From CBDEUK01 sp965250225 (GTDB taxonomy: Bacteria > Pseudomonadota > Gammaproteobacteria > Eutrophobiales > Eutrophobiaceae), in NCBI GenBank assembly GCA_965250225.1, contig CBDFNQ010000027.1, positions 1 to 64,000 of the forward strand: a stretch of 64,000 nt of DNA. The letters are read 5' to 3'. This document shows positions 61,781 to 64,000 of the stretch, in pieces; the stretch's first letter is position 1, and each line of letters starts with the position of its first letter. The notes below the pieces were generated by a model. It was not told the origin of the DNA. It searched no databases and saw only the letters and a program-made list of their open reading frames with translations. Both the position numbers and the translations under genes were made by a program.

Positions 61781-62193
61781 AAATGGAGAAAAGTTTTGAA
61801 ATAGGACAAAGCAACGAAATTATTAAGACGGGTAAAGTTTATGATTTGCATAATTTGTACAACTTTGTTGGAGTGATTTTAAAGGGGAATTCACGCCAAT
61901 TACAGATATTATTTGAACCAAACTCTGAGTATGGAAAGAATCAATTACCAATCTCACTGAATTTTGAAGAAATTGATTATTTGGAGTTTAGCCCTGATTT
62001 TGGAGTTCGAGTTGTTTCTGGTTTGGATGAGATGGGTTATAAAAGCCCTGAAGACCGTGATGATGAATGGTTGAAGGGCGAAAAGCATATCACGCCTGAA
62101 GATCATCTGTTTTTTAGGTTAGATGAAGGTGATTTTATTCGAGTACATTGCCGAAAAGCAGACCTTGTTGAAGTCGCAAAATTGTGCTTGTAA
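61777..62193 (+). CDS. Probable immunity protein for the 61214 toxin
   Basis: 138 residues, start codon inside the toxin stop (ATGA). Acidic, soluble, no signal peptide (SNEIIKTGKVYDLHNLYNFV, ISLNFEEIDYLEFSPDFGV). Family not recognised; immunity inferred from coupling and acidic character against a basic tip. Confidence 0.62.
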   Translation: MKMEKSFEIGQSNEIIKTGKVYDLHNLYNFVGVILKGNSRQLQILFEPNSEYGKNQLPISLNFEEIDYLEFSPDFGVRVVSGLDEMGYKSPEDRDDEWLKGEKHITPEDHLFFRLDEGDFIRVHCRKADLVEVAKLCL

Positions 62194-62425
62194 ACTTTCT
62201 AAAGTCAAAAAAGAGACTGTAGTGACAACAATCGGGAAAGGAAAATTCACAAAAAAGACAAAGATTATTCCTGGAAAAGGACCTGGCCAATCTAGAGCAG
62301 AAATGGAATTTGTTAAGAATAGCAATGGAAAATTAATTCGTTCCCGCAAATTTTCATTTGACCGCGGCAACAAATTTCAACACAAGAAACCAGCCCGCGG
62401 AGGGCCTGAGGGACGCAGCCAATGA
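62123..62425 (+). pseudogene. Orphan toxin tip fragment
   Basis: The open frame overlaps the previous gene by 71 bp in another frame; only the part from about 62205 looks meaningful: ETVVTTIGKGKFTKKTKIIP, GKGPGQSRAEMEF, FDRGNKFQHKKPARGGPEG. This is a C-terminal tip typical of Rhs/CDI toxins, here without core, signal peptide or ribosome-binding site. The immunity gene follows with an ATGA overlap. It looks like a displaced cassette awaiting recombination, or a remnant. Confidence 0.65.
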
Positions 62426-62793
62426 AAACCAGTGAGCTGGAGAGGGTTCTCTTAGGCACGATAGACCAACAACGTTTCTGCACCATATACCGGACGGAGA
62501 AAACCAGACTTCTTTCACGTAAAGATGGAGCTGCGACTTCGGGAGATCTATGTTTGTCATTCGATTCTGACCAGGTGGTTGTTACAGCAGAACAGGTAGC
62601 AAAACTTTGTAAGGCAGTTTTTGATGATGAAATCAATCCATCTGATGTACAGTTTCTGGCAACTTTAATTGCGCTCAGTGGGTTTGATTTTGATAATGAG
62701 GATACAGAAGATGCTATACACCTACTCTCGACTCCAAATCCAGGGAGTTTGAATAGGGTTCAGGAAGCTGTGCAGATGTTGCATTTAGGATAG
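62422..62793 (+). CDS. Probable immunity protein for the orphan tip
   Basis: 123 residues, start overlapping the tip stop by 4 bp. Soluble, acidic C-terminal half (FDDEINPSDVQFLATLIALS, FDNEDTEDAIHLL). No recognised family. The retained coupling to a tip suggests an orphan immunity gene. Confidence 0.6.
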   Translation: MKTSELERVLLGTIDQQRFCTIYRTEKTRLLSRKDGAATSGDLCLSFDSDQVVVTAEQVAKLCKAVFDDEINPSDVQFLATLIALSGFDFDNEDTEDAIHLLSTPNPGSLNRVQEAVQMLHLG

Positions 62794-62860
62794 ATGTATT
62801 GATTGGGTACTTGCGATATGTATGTTTATTCTTGGTGGCTATATTTGCTACCCAAGTATA

Positions 62861-63139
62861 ATGGCTACGACAACCCATAAAAATATTTCTCTGAACTTAA
62901 CTAAAGCCGAGATTGAATATCTTTGTAGTGCAGGCTTTCTGACTTCGCAACAAATTGATGTATTACGGCAAATTAAATGTTCTGATAATTCGAGTATTAG
63001 TCTAGCTATCGATGTTGCTGAAGAATTTCGCGATAAATTCACTGAGCAGCTTGCTAAAGCTGGTTTCGATGAAAAGCATGAAGTGACGACCGAGGGAAAA
63101 ATTCTTGAGGATCTTATCGATCGATTTTACACTGCCTGA
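62861..63139 (+). CDS. Hypothetical small protein, possible orphan immunity gene
   Basis: 92 residues from the ATG at 62861 (MATTTHKNISLNLTKAEIEY); the frame is open upstream to 62822 with a hydrophobic but unlikely start. Mostly helical in appearance, soluble. No family recognised. Found at the end of a row of immunity genes. Confidence 0.5.
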   Translation: MATTTHKNISLNLTKAEIEYLCSAGFLTSQQIDVLRQIKCSDNSSISLAIDVAEEFRDKFTEQLAKAGFDEKHEVTTEGKILEDLIDRFYTA

Positions 63140-63172
63140 CTCTTTGTTAAAAAAACTATAAAAAATAAGTTT

Positions 63173-63337
63173 ATGAATAATCATTTAGTGTATTACTTTC
63201 AACAAGTAAATGTAAAACCTCTAAAAGGTTCCTCTTTACTAGAAGAGCATAATGATGCAACAGGTGCATATTTAAGTTGTGTGTCTGGTGGGTCTGAGTT
63301 ATTGTCAAATCTGGTGTTTGACCAATCTGGTGTTTGA
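63173..63337 (+). pseudogene. Truncated ORF at the edge of the IS256-type element
   Basis: 54 codons (MNNHLVYYFQQVNVKPLKGS ... ) that run into the repeated ATCTGGTGTTTGACCA sequence at 63308-63338, which appears to be the end of the neighbouring transposable element. The gene was probably longer before insertion. No family recognised. Confidence 0.4.
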
Positions 63338-63346
63338 CCAATTGAA

Positions 63347-64000
63347 TCAAGCGGCGATCTGATTGTTATTTGACACTTCTATACCGTCTTTAAATTGAAC
63401 ACCTTTGATGACCTTGGCGAGGTGATCAAATCCTCTTAGGCGTCGCCATTTACCTTGTGCACATTCTCCAAGCTTAAACATCATATGCAACATGCCGTCA
63501 CGCGACAGGCAACCCCGTGCTCGTTTTGTCCTGTGACGTATTGTCGCAAAGGTCGATTCAATTGGATTACTGGTTCGAATACTTTGCCAATGTTGTGCCG
63601 GGAAGTCATAGAAAGCGAGCAATTCTTCACGGTCTTTTTGTAAACACGTTGTGGCTTTTGGGTATTTGTCGTCATAGGTCTGGATAAAGAGTTCAAAGGC
63701 TTTCTCGGCGTTGTGCTTTGTCTCTGCTTGCCAGATGCCATGTAAGGCCTGCTTGGCTTTAGGTTGTGACAATTTCGGTAGGGCGTTCAACACATTCGCC
63801 GTTTTATGCACCCAGCATCGTTGATGTCGTGTTTCAGCATAGACTTCGTCCATCGCAGCCCAGAACCCCAATGCGCCATCTCCAATCGCCAGTTGGGGGA
63901 CGTTCATGCCACGTGATTTGAGCTTGAGCAATACTTCTCGCCAGCTCTGGGTTGATTCACGAACACCATCTTCAATCGCCAGAAAGTGTTTTTGACCTCG
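63347..64000 (-). CDS. IS256-family (mutator) transposase, C-terminal part, runs off the window
   Basis: The minus-strand reading covers the catalytic and C-terminal region of a mutator transposase: GQKHFLAIEDGVRESTQSWR at the window edge, then LAIGDGALGFWAAMDEV, QRCWVHKTANVLNALPK, and TSNPIESTFATIRHRTKRAR including the conserved glutamate. About 218 residues are in the window; the N-terminal part lies beyond 64000. The 3' end of the gene is next to a tandem ATCTGGTGTTTGACCA repeat. Confidence 0.9.
   Translation of the reverse strand, partial: RGQKHFLAIEDGVRESTQSWREVLLKLKSRGMNVPQLAIGDGALGFWAAMDEVYAETRHQRCWVHKTANVLNALPKLSQPKAKQALHGIWQAETKHNAEKAFELFIQTYDDKYPKATTCLQKDREELLAFYDFPAQHWQSIRTSNPIESTFATIRHRTKRARGCLSRDGMLHMMFKLGECAQGKWRRLRGFDHLAKVIKGVQFKDGIEVSNNNQIAA

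Overview
The window looks like a chromosomal segment of a low-GC gammaproteobacterium. This rests on gene order: mltD, a yafS-type methyltransferase, rnhA and dnaQ; argD-argF; surE-pcm-nlpD-rpoS; tRNA-fMet-rimP-nusA-infB-rbfA-truB-rpsO-pnp; plus aas, mrcB, grxD and metA. No 16S rRNA is present, so I do not name a genus.

Layout. 1-8.6 kb: envelope and replication genes (aas, mltD, rnhA, dnaQ), with a 1402-bp DD35E insertion sequence and a glycosyltransferase between rnhA and dnaQ. 8.6-24.5 kb: glutaredoxin, a hydantoinase-B protein, a PuuD-like membrane protein, arginine synthesis, the surE-pcm-nlpD-rpoS cluster, adk, a lysine-rich histone-H1-like protein, PBP1b, a TPR lipoprotein, and stand-alone FliK-like and FlhB-C-like proteins. 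25.5-28.1 kb: the three-gene AmmeMemoRadiSam module, with every gene broken by single-base insertions. 28.1-37.2 kb: initiator tRNA followed by two odd 112-bp tRNA-derived repeats, then the intact translation operon. 37.2-41.2 kb: a sigma/anti-sigma pair and a P-loop ATPase next to metA, separated by small palindromic elements.

41.6-64 kb is an accessory island. It starts with a truncated mini-Rhs gene, duplicated pieces that look like a REP-associated transposase leader, a small inverted-repeat element and a second copy of the same insertion sequence. Next comes a small acidic secreted protein and a giant YD-repeat protein (about 3,666 residues if two +1 frame breaks are repaired). The giant stops being Rhs-like exactly where the Rhs terminal core should begin and continues into thrombospondin-3, PQQ-type propeller, Ig, cadherin-like and unknown beta domains. 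Downstream lie three short genes, two with a clear Sec signal peptide and one with a doubtful start, each beginning with precisely that missing terminal core and ending in a different toxin tip (HINT plus an unknown tip; HNH nuclease; unknown). Each is followed by a different small gene of immunity type. Two more tip/immunity pairs without the core follow, then an IS256-type transposase runs off the end.

My main proposal is that this island is a split Rhs system: one large carrier without a toxin end, and separately secreted core-plus-toxin cassettes. A second oddity is that all twelve frame breaks I could resolve in the window are +1 insertions. That points either to an insertion-biased consensus error in some patches or to something unusual about how these genes are decoded.
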